Positions 32,270 through 45,198 of a stretch of DNA of 64,000 bases are shown one piece after another. This stretch comes from Nitzschia sp. DOCU1 (taxonomy: Eukaryota > Bacillariophyta > Bacillariophyceae > Bacillariales > Bacillariaceae): contig OX595995.1 of the NCBI GenBank assembly GCA_951394045.1, forward strand, positions 2,108,001 to 2,172,000, read 5' to 3'. Within the stretch, counting starts at the first letter, position 1. Every line of letters begins with the position of its first letter. The translations under genes and the position numbers were made by a program. A model generated the notes under the pieces. That model had not been told where the DNA came from and ran no database searches. It worked only from the letters and a program-made list of their open reading frames with translations.

Positions 32270-33337
32270 ATCAACGAGTCAACCCAATCCGGCCGACGCG
32301 CGTTGATCGGATGATTGGGTTGATCGATTTTTTGGTCCGGTAACTTCGGCCCTTATGCGCCGAATCGACCTCGACCTCCATAGTATTTGTCATGCTCCCA
32401 TCCGTCAGCGTGGCAAGTTACCCAAATCGAGCAACGAGTGAGTCAACCCAATCCGGCCGACGCGCGTTGATCGGATGATTGGGTTGATCGAATTTTTGGT
32501 CCGGTAACTTCGGCCCTTATGCGCCGAATCGACCTCGACCTCCATAGTATTTGTCATGCTCCCATCCGTCAGCGTGGCAAGTTACCCAAATCGAGCAACG
32601 AGTGAGTCAACCCAATCCGGCCGACGCGCGTTGATCGGATGATTGGGTTGATCGATTTTTTGGTCCGGTAACTTCGGCCCTTATGCGCCGAATCGACCTC
32701 GACCTCCATAGTATTTGTCATGCTCCCATCCGTCAGCGTGGCAAGTTACCCAAATCGAGCAACGAGTGAGTCAACCCAATCCGGCCGACGCGCGTTGATC
32801 GGATGATTGGGTTGATCGAATTTTTGGTCCGGTAACTTCGGCCCTTATGCGCCGAATCGACCTCGACCTCCATAGTATTTGTCATGCTCCCATCCGTCAG
32901 CGTGGCAAGTTACCCAAATCGAGCAACGAGTGAGTCAACCCAATCCGGCCGACGCGCGTTGATCGGATGATTGGGTTGATCGATTTTTTGGTCCGGTAAC
33001 TTCGGCCCTTATGCGCCGAATCGACCTCGACCTCCATAGTATTTGTCATGCTCCCATCCGTCAGCGTGGCAAGTTACCCAAATCGAGCAACGAGTGAGTC
33101 AACCCAATCCGGCCGACGCGCGTTGATCGGATGATTGGGTTGATCGATTTTTTGGTCCGGTAACTTCGGCCCTTATGCGCCGAATCGACCTCGACCTCCA
33201 TAGTATTTGTCATGCTCCCATCCGTCAGCGTGGCAAGTTACCCAAATCGAGCAACGAGTGAGTCAACCCAATCCGGCCGACGCGCGTTGATCGGATGATT
33301 GGGTTGATCGAATTTTTGGTCCGGTAACTTCGGCCCT
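32270..33337. repeat. 164-bp satellite, about 6.5 copies, monomer contains the transposon end
   Basis: The phrase AACCCAATCCGGCCGACG begins at 32281, 32445, 32609, 32773, 32937, 33101 and 33265, an exact 164-bp period. Each monomer holds an inverted pair TCAACCCAAT / ATTGGGTTGA with a loop of about 24 bases and the TIR core CCGGTAACTTCGGCCC. Copies are almost identical. One T/A site after TTGATCGA alternates T, A, T, A, T, T, A along the array, hinting at dimer-wise amplification. Confidence 0.95.
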
Positions 33338-33464
33338 CAGCACTTAATATGAAAAACCTCCCTCCAACATCAAGCAAGGAAGCCCAAAGTGAATGCGTTT
33401 TCGAGGGCAGGAAATCACTATCATCTTGGCAAAGAATTGTTTTCCTGTAGAAGTAACAACAACC

Positions 33465-34721
33465 ATGCAGGTCCTCATCAAGTGGACTTGTTTGATTTGC
33501 CTTGTCGACTTGGTCGCCGTGCAGTTTCGACAGTCGTGGTTGGTAGTCCAACCGGCGACGAACTATTTCCAAGAACATGACTCGCCGCCGAATGGCCAGG
33601 GCAAAACGGATGATTTCGATGCGATAACGACAACCAGACATGGCCCATTTTCGGCAACCAAGGAGGCAGCGATAAGTCTTTTCAAAGCCCTCCCACCAAT
33701 CAGCACTGCGGGTGGTCGACTCGCCAAGCCACTTGTCTTGACAAACTGTATTCGTCGCAGCAACTCATTGATAGAGCACCGCGACGAAGTCGTAGCCGTA
33801 ACGCAGATGGGAGTCACCAAAGCTGATATCTTGTTGGTGTTGCTGGAGCACTGGAATGGACCTGCCTCTGTTGCAATCTACATCAAGGATGAGGGGAATA
33901 TCGAGCAATTTTTCGCATTTGTCCAAGGCCATGGACCCGCACTGGTGAATACGACATTTCACCTAGTCATGGAGAAACCTGACTCATTTGCAGTTCTTGA
34001 CACACCATCGTATCCCCACAATGAACTTCGCAATGTTGCCCTCCAAACTGTCGAATCTGATTTTGTGGTGTTGTTGGATGTAGATTTCATTCCCAGTCCA
34101 AACATGCATGATCAACTTTTGAGTTGGATTCAGTCACCGAAGATGGACTTGAAAAAGAAAGCTAGCCAAGAGCGTACGATTTTCGTCATCCCGGCCTTTG
34201 AGTTGTTTCCTACTGGGGATGCGACCCATGCAGATCCTCATATGCTACCACGATCCCCAAGACAAGTCGTTGACATGTTTCGCAATGAGAGCTTGGGACC
34301 ATTCAAGAAGGGGCATCTTCTTGGCCACAATGCGACAAATTTTTCAAAGTGGCTTGAGCTGAACAATGCTTCTTCAACTACTAAAAATGGGGATTACACG
34401 TATCCGATCACAATTGAGGGACGATGGATGCGTAAGTTTTGGGAACCCTATGTGTTTGCCTACCGCCCCATTCTTCCCCGCTATTGGGAAGGTTTTCGCG
34501 GGTATGGCTACAACAAGATCAGCTTTTTCTTCGAGCTTTTGGATCCAAAATACGGAATTTCTTGGGAAGCTTTTCGAGATTTATATTGTGTACATGTCAA
34601 CCACCCAGCCTTCGACAAGAAGACAAGAGTCCGAAGCGAAGGTGACAACGGGCAAGTGTATGAGCTTTTCCGGAAATACCTTCGTGCAAAATACGGGAAA
34701 ATCAAGAAGACCAACAAGTAA
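33465..34721 (+). CDS. GT49-family glycosyltransferase, second copy
   Basis: 418 residues from ATG 33465, which gives an N-terminal signal-anchor (LIKWTCLICLVDLVAV); an in-frame ATG at 33393 would add 24 polar residues. GT49 landmarks in order: VLLEHWNGPASVAIYIK, SYPHNELRNVALQTVESDFV, the DXD motif D205-V-D207, VIPAFELFP, LLGHNATNFSKW, then FWEPYVFAYR and FRGYGYNKISFF. It shares order and many residues with the GT49 gene at 9326 but is clearly diverged, so it is a paralogue. The start lies 127 bp after the satellite/TIR element, so the promoter is at or inside that repeat. It converges with the DUF6824-like gene, 32 bp away. Confidence 0.85.
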   Translation: MQVLIKWTCLICLVDLVAVQFRQSWLVVQPATNYFQEHDSPPNGQGKTDDFDAITTTRHGPFSATKEAAISLFKALPPISTAGGRLAKPLVLTNCIRRSNSLIEHRDEVVAVTQMGVTKADILLVLLEHWNGPASVAIYIKDEGNIEQFFAFVQGHGPALVNTTFHLVMEKPDSFAVLDTPSYPHNELRNVALQTVESDFVVLLDVDFIPSPNMHDQLLSWIQSPKMDLKKKASQERTIFVIPAFELFPTGDATHADPHMLPRSPRQVVDMFRNESLGPFKKGHLLGHNATNFSKWLELNNASSTTKNGDYTYPITIEGRWMRKFWEPYVFAYRPILPRYWEGFRGYGYNKISFFFELLDPKYGISWEAFRDLYCVHVNHPAFDKKTRVRSEGDNGQVYELFRKYLRAKYGKIKKTNK

Positions 34722-34753
34722 CATGTAGAGTCATATTGACGAGATGCCTAACG

Positions 34754-35272
34754 TTATCTATGATCACAGGTACAAGCAGGCCTGGTTTGGTGATGTCTTT
34801 CTTCGTCTTCGCCAGATTCAAGCGCGCCGTTTGATACATGAATGATGCGTTCCAACTCTTTTCCCGTATTAGCATCAAAAGGCACCCATTGCTGTTTCGT
34901 TTCGAGTCCCCTCGACCAGTACATGGCCCGTCGTTCGGGCGTATCCCGGAGAGTATGTCCAATGTGATCGCTAATCCTTTTTTCGTTGGATGATTTCAGA
35001 AACACCCCTTCTTTTCCTACCTGAACGGAAAAGAATTCGACACAGCTTCCATTCTGTTCATTCGTCTTCACTTTGTTTTCAACTTCGTAACGGATTTTCG
35101 CTTTACCTTTCTTATCTGCAAGAAAAAAGTCATCATAATGGACATTGACGATTTCACGAAATCGGATATTGCCAGGATTGTTGCGAATAGGTTCTCCCCG
35201 TCCGAAATGCTTTAGTCTACCCGGCGGATTCATCCATCCTTGGGGCGGAGGCTCGTCCATTAACATTAACAT
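34754..35272 (-). CDS. Small DUF6824-like protein
   Basis: 172 residues. Residues 22-110 follow the DUF6824 pattern: H-F-G-R-G-E-P-I-R-N-N-P-G-N-I-R-F-R, then a helical Lys-rich part, GKEGVFLKSS and IGHTLRDTPERR. Compared with the domain at 20690-20950, the GRG...PGN...R core is kept, while the middle is longer. The C-terminal 50 residues are polar. An ATG triplet repeat precedes it (several Met codons within five), so the exact start is uncertain by a few residues. DUF6824 has no known activity; DNA binding has been suggested only by its basic nature (inference). Confidence 0.65.
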   Translation of the reverse strand: MLMLMDEPPPQGWMNPPGRLKHFGRGEPIRNNPGNIRFREIVNVHYDDFFLADKKGKAKIRYEVENKVKTNEQNGSCVEFFSVQVGKEGVFLKSSNEKRISDHIGHTLRDTPERRAMYWSRGLETKQQWVPFDANTGKELERIIHVSNGALESGEDEERHHQTRPACTCDHR

Positions 35273-35713
35273 TAACTCAAGGATTAGTAGGTAAGCTTAT
35301 ATTGCGCGCCTACTGCCTGTAAAGGCTTTAACGACGCACAGGGTGCCGGCAGTGTGGCGACTGTCCCGGCAGCCACACCAGTCGCAGCAATGTAACGTCG
35401 GGGTAAAAACATCAACCCGATCGATGCACAACGAGCGATACTACCCAATATCTTGAGCAAAATGGCGGCGCATTAGAAGGACTAGTGAACGGGATAGCCT
35501 CGGGACGAGACGACAGCCACTTCCAGTTGTCCGGCCTAGACATTCTATCCCGATGGCCGAATCTCTGTTAAAGACGTATTTGAGGAGATCGGATCGTCGG
35601 ATGGAGCACATCTCCCATGGAATGCTGGGCTTCTGCCGGATCGAGCGAACAAAAAGCAGTAACATTGAAAAGGCCGAGCCATTGCGGAGGCAAACGTTGC
35701 AGGAATCGAAGAT
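35273..35713. other. Intergenic spacer
   Basis: It lies between the 5' end of the DUF6824-like gene and the 3' end of the sulfotransferase gene. No gene or repeat is seen. Confidence 0.4.
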
Positions 35714-37330
35714 TTATTTGGATTCCATCTCGTTCAATGGCGATCCGGGGCACTGCTTCAATTCGGCTATTTGCGCAGCATTCACTTCCTGTGCCACTTT
35801 GTATAGCCGCACCAAGGCCGCCATCTCGGGGGAATCACGTAAAAATTGCGCTTGAAAATCCTTGTCCTTGTACTGTTCCTTGCACCAAAGAAGATCTGCT
35901 TTCTTCCCTGTCGAATGACTTTTCCCCATTACCTCGGGATTCATGCCCATGTCGATATAGGAAACCCGGGTCGTGACCATGTTGTAAAAGGTTTGCGACT
36001 CCTCCAAAAGACCGACAACGCTGAATGAATACCGCAAATTGTATTCGGCTTGCGCTTCAATTTCCTTTATCGTCATTCTTCCTTTCTCGTAGCGATTGAT
36101 GCAATCGTCTCCGCAAAGGTAAAACAAGTAATCCAAAGCAAATTTGGTAGCCCATCCCAAATTGTGGGGATACTCTCGCCTCGAAGCATCTTTGGTGTTG
36201 GTACAATTCACTCCTGGTTGTATTCTTTTCTTACTCGTGATCCCATGCCAGAAAAATTTGGAAACCATCCAACTAAAAGGTTCTCTCAATACAGTAGTTC
36301 GTTGCAGGGGTATCGTTGCGTACAAGGGGCCGTAGTTTACGATTTTGTCGTCACCTTGCCATTTCTTCCAGAATTTATCAGACCAATCGTCCCAACGTTC
36401 AGCTAGTTTGACATTGCACGTATCAAAAGTTTTGGTTAGCTTTTTGGGATCTTCTGGTCGCGGCACTCCTAGCTCTGGACACCATTCCGTGTTCCCACGT
36501 TCGATTGTTCGCAAAGCTGCCGTGTACTCGGGCCCTTCCTTGGCCCAAACAGAAGCATTCCACCATCGTTGCAAATATCGCGACGGAAGCCAGTGAACCT
36601 CATTTCCAAGTAAATTGTGGAAGCAATACACAGTGAAGCATGTTTCGGCGTCGACATCGGTACAACCCTCGCATCGCTTCTCGGGGGAGACTCTCAGATC
36701 AGGGCAGGCAATGGAATTGGCAAGGGGGGCACTTGCGCTACAGTAGAAGGTCCCATCAATACTTCGATTTTGCAATATTGTTGTCGGAAGCCGATGATTA
36801 TGCCCGGGATGTGTACAATATTTTCCTCGTCCTATTTGTCCGGGTACCAGTGGATTCGGCATGGGATAATAATGGTCGTCGGCTGTGGCGTCCCACCAGC
36901 CCTTGGTGCGGTTGTAATCCAAGGCCCCTGCCGAGAAACGTGCTCGAACGTGGCCACCGCCTAGTAAAGGAAATCATCGATGGTCAGACACACCTTAGAC
37001 CCCAAGAAGACGACAGTCCTTATGGTACATACCTGCTTTTCCGATATGCACAAACGTCAGGGGAGATTCTGTCCGGTTGCAACCCCAGGATCGAATGCCC
37101 CTGGCCAGTTTGATGGGCAGCTTGGCTTTCGTGAAGTGATCCTCAAAGAACAGTTCGCTTTTGTGTACTAGTGCTTTAGATAGTCGCGGCTCTTCGATCA
37201 AGGTTTCCATCTCCACAACCTCTGGCGAGAAAGTTAGGTCGAATCGAAACAGCCGTATCGTCGTAACGACAAAAAGCGCACATAACGCCACAAAGGCCAC
37301 TCGAAGGTACAACGAAGTAGCCATCACCAT
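35714..37330 (-). CDS. Membrane-bound carbohydrate sulfotransferase-like protein, two exons
   Basis: Exon 1 is 37330-37033 and exon 2 is 36960-35714. The 72-bp intron (GTATGT donor, CTAG acceptor) interrupts the Gly codon of the PAPS-binding loop; joining gives 514 residues. I start at 37330 (MVMATSLYLRVAF), which puts a signal-anchor (FVALCALFVVTTI) at the N-terminus; an in-frame ATG at 37456 would bury it. The 5'-phosphosulfate loop is FVHIGKAGG (about residue 93-101), and the 3'-phosphate region is LREPFSWMVSKFF (about residue 324). Several Cys and N-glycosylation sites fit a Golgi lumenal enzyme moving sulfate from PAPS to a glycan, as in the heparan/galactose sulfotransferase superfamily. 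Substrate unknown. Confidence 0.8.
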
Positions 37331-37940
37331 AAGCCCTTCAATAGATATATCCAGATTAGATTGCCAAGGTCTTTGAAAGATGATAATAGTCAAAAGGGCA
37401 GGACCTGCAGAGTAGAAGGCATCAAAATGTATGATAGTGGAGGGAGAAAAAGGCAAACTGCTGCGTTTTTAGTCTGTCTGCCGTACCTGTACACTATCTA
37501 TGACTGGTTCGGATGCGATGACCCTGGACTAGGGTCCATAGGTATCATACGTCGTATGGGTTCACTTTGGACGAAATGACTGTTCTCCACTATTTTTTTC
37601 GCATAGTTGCGCGCGGCAGGATATCTTTCTCCGGAGCGTCAGTGGTTCGCCATCCCGGATGGATGACAGACGCCTTTTGAGCTCTGATCGCTGAACATGG
37701 CGAACAACAACAAGGCGAGAAGCCAAGCCTCCTCTTTGTTTCCATTTCCAAGTGGGAATAAGGGGTCTATGGCTGGATGCCCATTCGGCAAAGGAAGAGG
37801 CATAATAGTTCTATTTAGAATCACAGGGCGACAATTCAATTAGGGTGTATGTTGATATTCGATCGTGTGAAATAAATAATTCTGATATTACCAGGTCAAC
37901 GACCTGTTCGTTCCTCTGTCAGGGGTGTCTAAATCACCTC

Positions 37941-38016
37941 GGAAATGGGTATGGAATGGATTCCGCAGGTACGGAATGGATTCCGCGGGTGTGGAATGGA
38001 TTCCGCGGGTCCGGAA
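37941..38016. repeat. GGAATGGATTCC tandem repeat, cluster 1
   Basis: Three units of about 20 bp, each with the near-palindrome GGAATGGATTCC followed by GCRGGT. Confidence 0.85.
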
Positions 38017-38199
38017 AAGTTTCACCAGCTTGCTGTAGTACTACGTCGATGTCATCATTGCAAGCATCCAATCAATAATGGCATCAACAAACTCTTGGAG
38101 TTCCACCGTCCTATGCTGTTACTATGACGCCTTCTCCCCCCACGATGGACGCAAGAGCCGTACCTGGTATTGCTCTTATCATACCTTCGAAAGGGGCTG

Positions 38200-38335
38200 G
38201 AAACGGGTACGGAATGAATTCCGTTCCTGTTTCGGGTGTGGAATGAATTCTGCCGGAGTGGAATGGATTCCACGGGTACGGATTCCGCGGGTACAGAATG
38301 GATTCCACGGGTACGGAATGGATTCCGGCCCTGTT
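38200..38335. repeat. GGAAT(G/A)GATTCC tandem repeat, cluster 2
   Basis: Six or so diverged units of the same near-palindrome, with variants GGAATGAATTCC and GGAATGAATTCT, separated by about 200 bp from cluster 1. The clusters are in the same orientation. Confidence 0.8.
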
Positions 38336-38782
38336 TCTCGAGCCCCCCCCTCGTGGACGAGTGGTTCTTCGATGGAGACCAGTTATTTAACAAATTGCAA
38401 ACACATGAGAACACCTTTGTAACTCTTTTTCTATTGGATATACGCTATGTTCTTCGAGAGAATTATTTAAGCCTAGCTTTGCTGAGGTGGATGGGTTCAT
38501 CACACCCCTTTCTCCAAATGGAAAAGAGTATACGAACAGCGGGCTTCGCTTTACGCCGTGTGACTATTCGCCATGTTCTGCGATCGGAGTGCGAACGGGC
38601 TTCTGTGCAATTCGGAAGGCCCAACCAGGGACGTTCCCGGGTTTTTCATAAAAATTGCAATGCGGGTCATTCTTGGAACTTCCGACCATGGTACTGCGTT
38701 AGCCAGAACAAGAACAACGAAACGACGCTACGCCGACGGCACTTTCATGATATATAACGAGTGAAAGAAATGGGGCCGTTCA

Positions 38783-40011
<1,229 letters not shown>

Positions 40012-40036
40012 CAGTTTTAAAACTCCCGTTTGAAGG

Positions 40037-43000
40037 ATGAAGACCTCCTACTCTAACCACGAGTACGCGAAGAAAGTTGCGTTGCTTCTGACTCAAGCCG
40101 CTCACGTCAACCCTCCGTTGATCCCCTTCCGTCGCGAGAAACCCAAGGACGAAGAGATTCTCCAAGACGATGAGAAGTCCAAGAAGGTCAAGATCAAGCT
40201 AGACCCAACCGATGAGGATTCGGACGAGTTCGAAACGCGTTGCTTCATCTTCGAACAAGGCGACGCCGAACGATTGGTCAAGTGGCGGATGCAGATGGAC
40301 GAGTTGATTCGGGACGTCCCCATGGACGATGGGGAGAAGAAAATCAAGTATGCGAAGGCGTTGTTGGCTGGAGAGGCAAGGCAAAGGTTCGCAGACATCG
40401 TTGCCAACCTACGTCACAACATTGACGAGTCGGACGAAGAAGAAGAAGAGACCCCGGACGACACCTTTAACGAGGCGATGCAACGAATGGGGCAATACTA
40501 CTTCGGCACCGAACACGCCTACCGCCGCCAGCGAAACTATCTACGCTATCACGTGTTCATGATGGAGATGTCATTGGCCGACTTCAAAGCCGAACTACTC
40601 CGTCAAAACAACATGCTACCTTACTTCCCGATCCCCGAAGACAAAACGAGCTGCCAGATGTTCGACGACGACGAGCTCGTGGAGATCCTCGACCGAGCGA
40701 AAAGGATCGAGTGGCAGCGAGACCTGCTCACCTCGAACATCGATCCCTTCTCGATGACGCTCGACGAGTACTACAAATACTTGGAAAAGCTCGAGGCCAA
40801 GCACGTCTTCGACGATGCGGTCAGAGCAGACAAAAAGAATAAAGAAAAGAAAAACGCCGAACGATCCGAAAGCGAAAGCAAGGACGGCGGTAAGAAAAGA
40901 AAGAGAGGCAAAGACCGCAAGAAAGCCGAAAAGGGGGACAGAAAGAAACCCTGCGAGCACTGCGGCAAGTTTCATCCGGCCCCCGACGACAAGTGTTGGA
41001 GCCTTCCTGGCAATGCCAAGGATCGCCCAAACAAGCGTCCGCGGGGAGCCCGTGAGAACATGTTCTCGGCACTCCAGATGGAGACTGTCGTGAAAGCCCT
41101 CGCTAAGAAACAAAGTAAAAAAGAAAAAGGGAAGACCAAAGCCAAAAGGCAGGTCAGTTTCCAGCTGAATAATCATTCGGACAGTAGCAGTAACGAACGT
41201 AGTGAATCCGAAAGCGACTACATCGACTACAATTGCGAAAATGAACATAGTTTTGCTATTCGAGCGTCACGCCCTGGAATAGAGCCGAATAGGAAAATGG
41301 CCGGACGGCTAACTACCGAAATAGTCGTCGAAGCGGTAAATCCTAGAGGTGAATCCTATGTCCTTAGAACTCTACTAGATACGGGTACTAGTCGTTCCAT
41401 CGTTCTTAAGAACTTTGTGACGCTTAGCCAGCTCGTTCCCACTGGAAAACGAGTTACTACTCGGACTACAATGGGCGGCAAATTCAAGACGGACAAAGTC
41501 GGAATGATTCGCTTCAGGATCCCCGAACTCTCGTCTAGTAAAGAGATACACTGGCCATGTCACGTCGACGAGCACACAGATCGCGAAAGCTCACCTTACG
41601 ACCTGATTCTAGGACTTGACCTATTAGCCGAATTGAAGTTTGTACTTGATTTCGAGAAACGAACGATTCGATGGGGCGATAGCGAAGTCGAGATGAAGGA
41701 AAGTGGTGTTGTGACGGATCCAGAGGCTCTACAGCTTCTGTACGAGATGTCTCAAGACGCCCCCGTTATTCAAGCGGCGGAAGAACGACAAGCCAAGATC
41801 CTCGATGCCGACTACTCCAAAGTTGAGATGGAAGAGTTCGTTGACTCACTCGACTACTTGACTAAGGAGCAACGAGACGAGCTACTAGCTGAACTGAAGC
41901 AGCACCCTACACTATTCGGAGGCGGATTAGGTAAACTTAAAATAGATCCTATTCGTCTAGAGTTAAAAGAAGGAGCAAAGCCGTATCATGCTAAGCCATT
42001 CGGCATTCCGCATGCGTACGAGCAAACGACGCGAAAAGAGATCGAACGATTCGAGAAGCTTGGAATCTGGAAGCGTGTCAGCCAATCCACATGGACGGCC
42101 GGCACGTTCATTCAACCGAAGAAAACGGGCGATGTGCGCGTACTTACAGATTTTCGGAAACTCAATGAATATCTTGTGCGCAAGCCACACCCACTGCCAA
42201 AGATCAACGAGTTATTGCAAAAACTCCAGGGCTTTAAATGGGCAACGGCTATTGACCTCAGCATGGGCTATTATCACATTCCAATGGATAAGTACAGCCA
42301 AGGCCTCCTTGGTACTGTAATGCCGTGGGGCTTATATCAGTACCAGGTGCTGCCGATGGGTATATCCAATGCCCCTGATATTTTCCAAAGTATCATGATG
42401 CGTCTCCTTGGTGACCTGGAGTACGTACAAGTCTACATGGATGATATATTGATAACGAGCAAAGGCACATTTAGCGACCATGTCGCAAAGCTCAAAGAGG
42501 TTCTCGCACGACTCGAACAAGCTGGTTTCCGCGCTAACGTACGCAAATGCAAATTTGCTGCCGACCGCGTTGAGTACCTAGGCTACGAGATTTCCCGTAA
42601 CGGTATCCATCCCCAACCTAAGAAAGTGGAAGCGATACTAAAGATGCAGCCGCCGCAAACGAAGCGACAACTGAGACGTTTCTTAGGCATGGTAAATTAC
42701 TACCGTGATATGTGGCGGAAGCGATCGCACATACTGGCGCCGCTAACGGCGTTATGTTCCAAGTCAGTCCCGTGGAAATGGACTCCCGAATGCAATGAAT
42801 CATTCGAATCGATCAAGCGAGCAGTAGCGCGAGAGACGCTGTTGAACTTCCCCAACTTCAACAAAGAATTCCACATATATACGGATGCTAGCGATTATCA
42901 ATTGGGCGCCGTAATTATGCAAGATGGAAAGCCATTGGCGTTCTATAGTCGGAAGTTGAACTCCGCCCAAAAGAATTATACAACGGGCGAACAAGAGCTG

Positions 43001-43432
43001 CTAAGTATAGTCGAGACGCTTAAGGAATTTATGAATATTCTCCTTGGTCAAAAGCTGGTAGTACACACGGACCACCTAAATATTCTGTACAATAAGATGC
43101 CGAGTTCCCGAGTGGTTCGCTGGCGCCTTCTGTTGGAAGAGTACGGTGCTACGTTCGTGCATGTCAAAGGCGAAGACAATGTGGTCGCGGACACACTGTC
43201 GCGACACCCGAATAGTGACCCAGATGACGAGTCGACAGAGGAGGTTCCCATTGGGAAACAAATGTCGTATTGTATGTCACATCACCCAAGAGATGACGAC
43301 GACTACGAGATCTCCTATGCCGACCTTGTGACCGCGGAAGATATCGCGGCAGAAGAAGGATTCGCACTGAGTCCAAAGGTAGTAGCATACTACCAAAACA
43401 AAGACCTCGATCTAATGCGAAAAGCCAGATGA
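40037..43432 (+). CDS. Gypsy Gag-protease-RT-RNase H polyprotein
   Basis: 1131 residues from the first ATG after the 5' LTR. Gag occupies about residues 1-300, acidic and helical, followed by a Lys-rich stretch and a single Cys motif CEHCGKFHPAPDDKCW (about residue 306). The protease active site is LLDTGTSRS (about 445). RT has TDFRKLNEYL, AIDLSMGYYHI and the catalytic YMDD (about 800-803). RNase H has YTDASDYQLGAV (about 948) and the downstream HTDHLNILY. The ORF ends at a TGA (43430-43432), which is in frame with the integrase part that follows, so the full polyprotein was once continuous or is made by read-through. Confidence 0.95.
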   Translation: MKTSYSNHEYAKKVALLLTQAAHVNPPLIPFRREKPKDEEILQDDEKSKKVKIKLDPTDEDSDEFETRCFIFEQGDAERLVKWRMQMDELIRDVPMDDGEKKIKYAKALLAGEARQRFADIVANLRHNIDESDEEEEETPDDTFNEAMQRMGQYYFGTEHAYRRQRNYLRYHVFMMEMSLADFKAELLRQNNMLPYFPIPEDKTSCQMFDDDELVEILDRAKRIEWQRDLLTSNIDPFSMTLDEYYKYLEKLEAKHVFDDAVRADKKNKEKKNAERSESESKDGGKKRKRGKDRKKAEKGDRKKPCEHCGKFHPAPDDKCWSLPGNAKDRPNKRPRGARENMFSALQMETVVKALAKKQSKKEKGKTKAKRQVSFQLNNHSDSSSNERSESESDYIDYNCENEHSFAIRASRPGIEPNRKMAGRLTTEIVVEAVNPRGESYVLRTLLDTGTSRSIVLKNFVTLSQLVPTGKRVTTRTTMGGKFKTDKVGMIRFRIPELSSSKEIHWPCHVDEHTDRESSPYDLILGLDLLAELKFVLDFEKRTIRWGDSEVEMKESGVVTDPEALQLLYEMSQDAPVIQAAEERQAKILDADYSKVEMEEFVDSLDYLTKEQRDELLAELKQHPTLFGGGLGKLKIDPIRLELKEGAKPYHAKPFGIPHAYEQTTRKEIERFEKLGIWKRVSQSTWTAGTFIQPKKTGDVRVLTDFRKLNEYLVRKPHPLPKINELLQKLQGFKWATAIDLSMGYYHIPMDKYSQGLLGTVMPWGLYQYQVLPMGISNAPDIFQSIMMRLLGDLEYVQVYMDDILITSKGTFSDHVAKLKEVLARLEQAGFRANVRKCKFAADRVEYLGYEISRNGIHPQPKKVEAILKMQPPQTKRQLRRFLGMVNYYRDMWRKRSHILAPLTALCSKSVPWKWTPECNESFESIKRAVARETLLNFPNFNKEFHIYTDASDYQLGAVIMQDGKPLAFYSRKLNSAQKNYTTGEQELLSIVETLKEFMNILLGQKLVVHTDHLNILYNKMPSSRVVRWRLLLEEYGATFVHVKGEDNVVADTLSRHPNSDPDDESTEEVPIGKQMSYCMSHHPRDDDDYEISYADLVTAEDIAAEEGFALSPKVVAYYQNKDLDLMRKAR

Positions 43433-45132
<1,700 letters not shown>

Positions 45133-45198
45133 ACCAGATGCCATGTTGGCCGCCATGCCACGACAATATATTCCATACATACTCGCAATGGACTAGTC
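45133..45198 (+). pseudogene. 3' end of the host reading frame interrupted by the Gypsy element
   Basis: If the element and one ACCAG copy are ignored, the frame of 39209-39404 runs on into 45138 and gives about 20 more residues (MLAAMPRQYIPYILAMD) to a TAG at 45196-45198. This shows that the insertion hit the last 20 codons of an ORF. Confidence 0.6.

Larger units (their letters stand above)
31038..33337. mobile_element. TIR-bounded non-autonomous element with captured gene fragment and satellite array
   Basis: An 18-bp perfect inverted repeat, AGGGCCGAAGTTACCGGA, marks 31038-31055 and, reversed, 33320-33337. Further inside, GATCAACGCG recurs inverted, so the TIR continues imperfectly. Inside are a ureohydrolase pseudogene (31290-31765), about 400 bp of plain sequence, and a satellite array (32270-33337). 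No transposase is present. TIRs starting GGGCC recall Harbinger-type elements; flanks TTA and TCA would fit a mutated 3-bp target duplication, but this is weak. Confidence 0.65.
37331..38780. other. Intergenic region with palindromic tandem repeats
   Basis: No supported gene. It includes the upstream flank of the sulfotransferase gene and two clusters of GGAAT..ATTCC repeats listed separately. Confidence 0.45.

Noticed and set aside
32270..33337. CRISPR-like array
   Set aside because: The 164-bp period has no unique spacers; the whole unit repeats, so it is a satellite.
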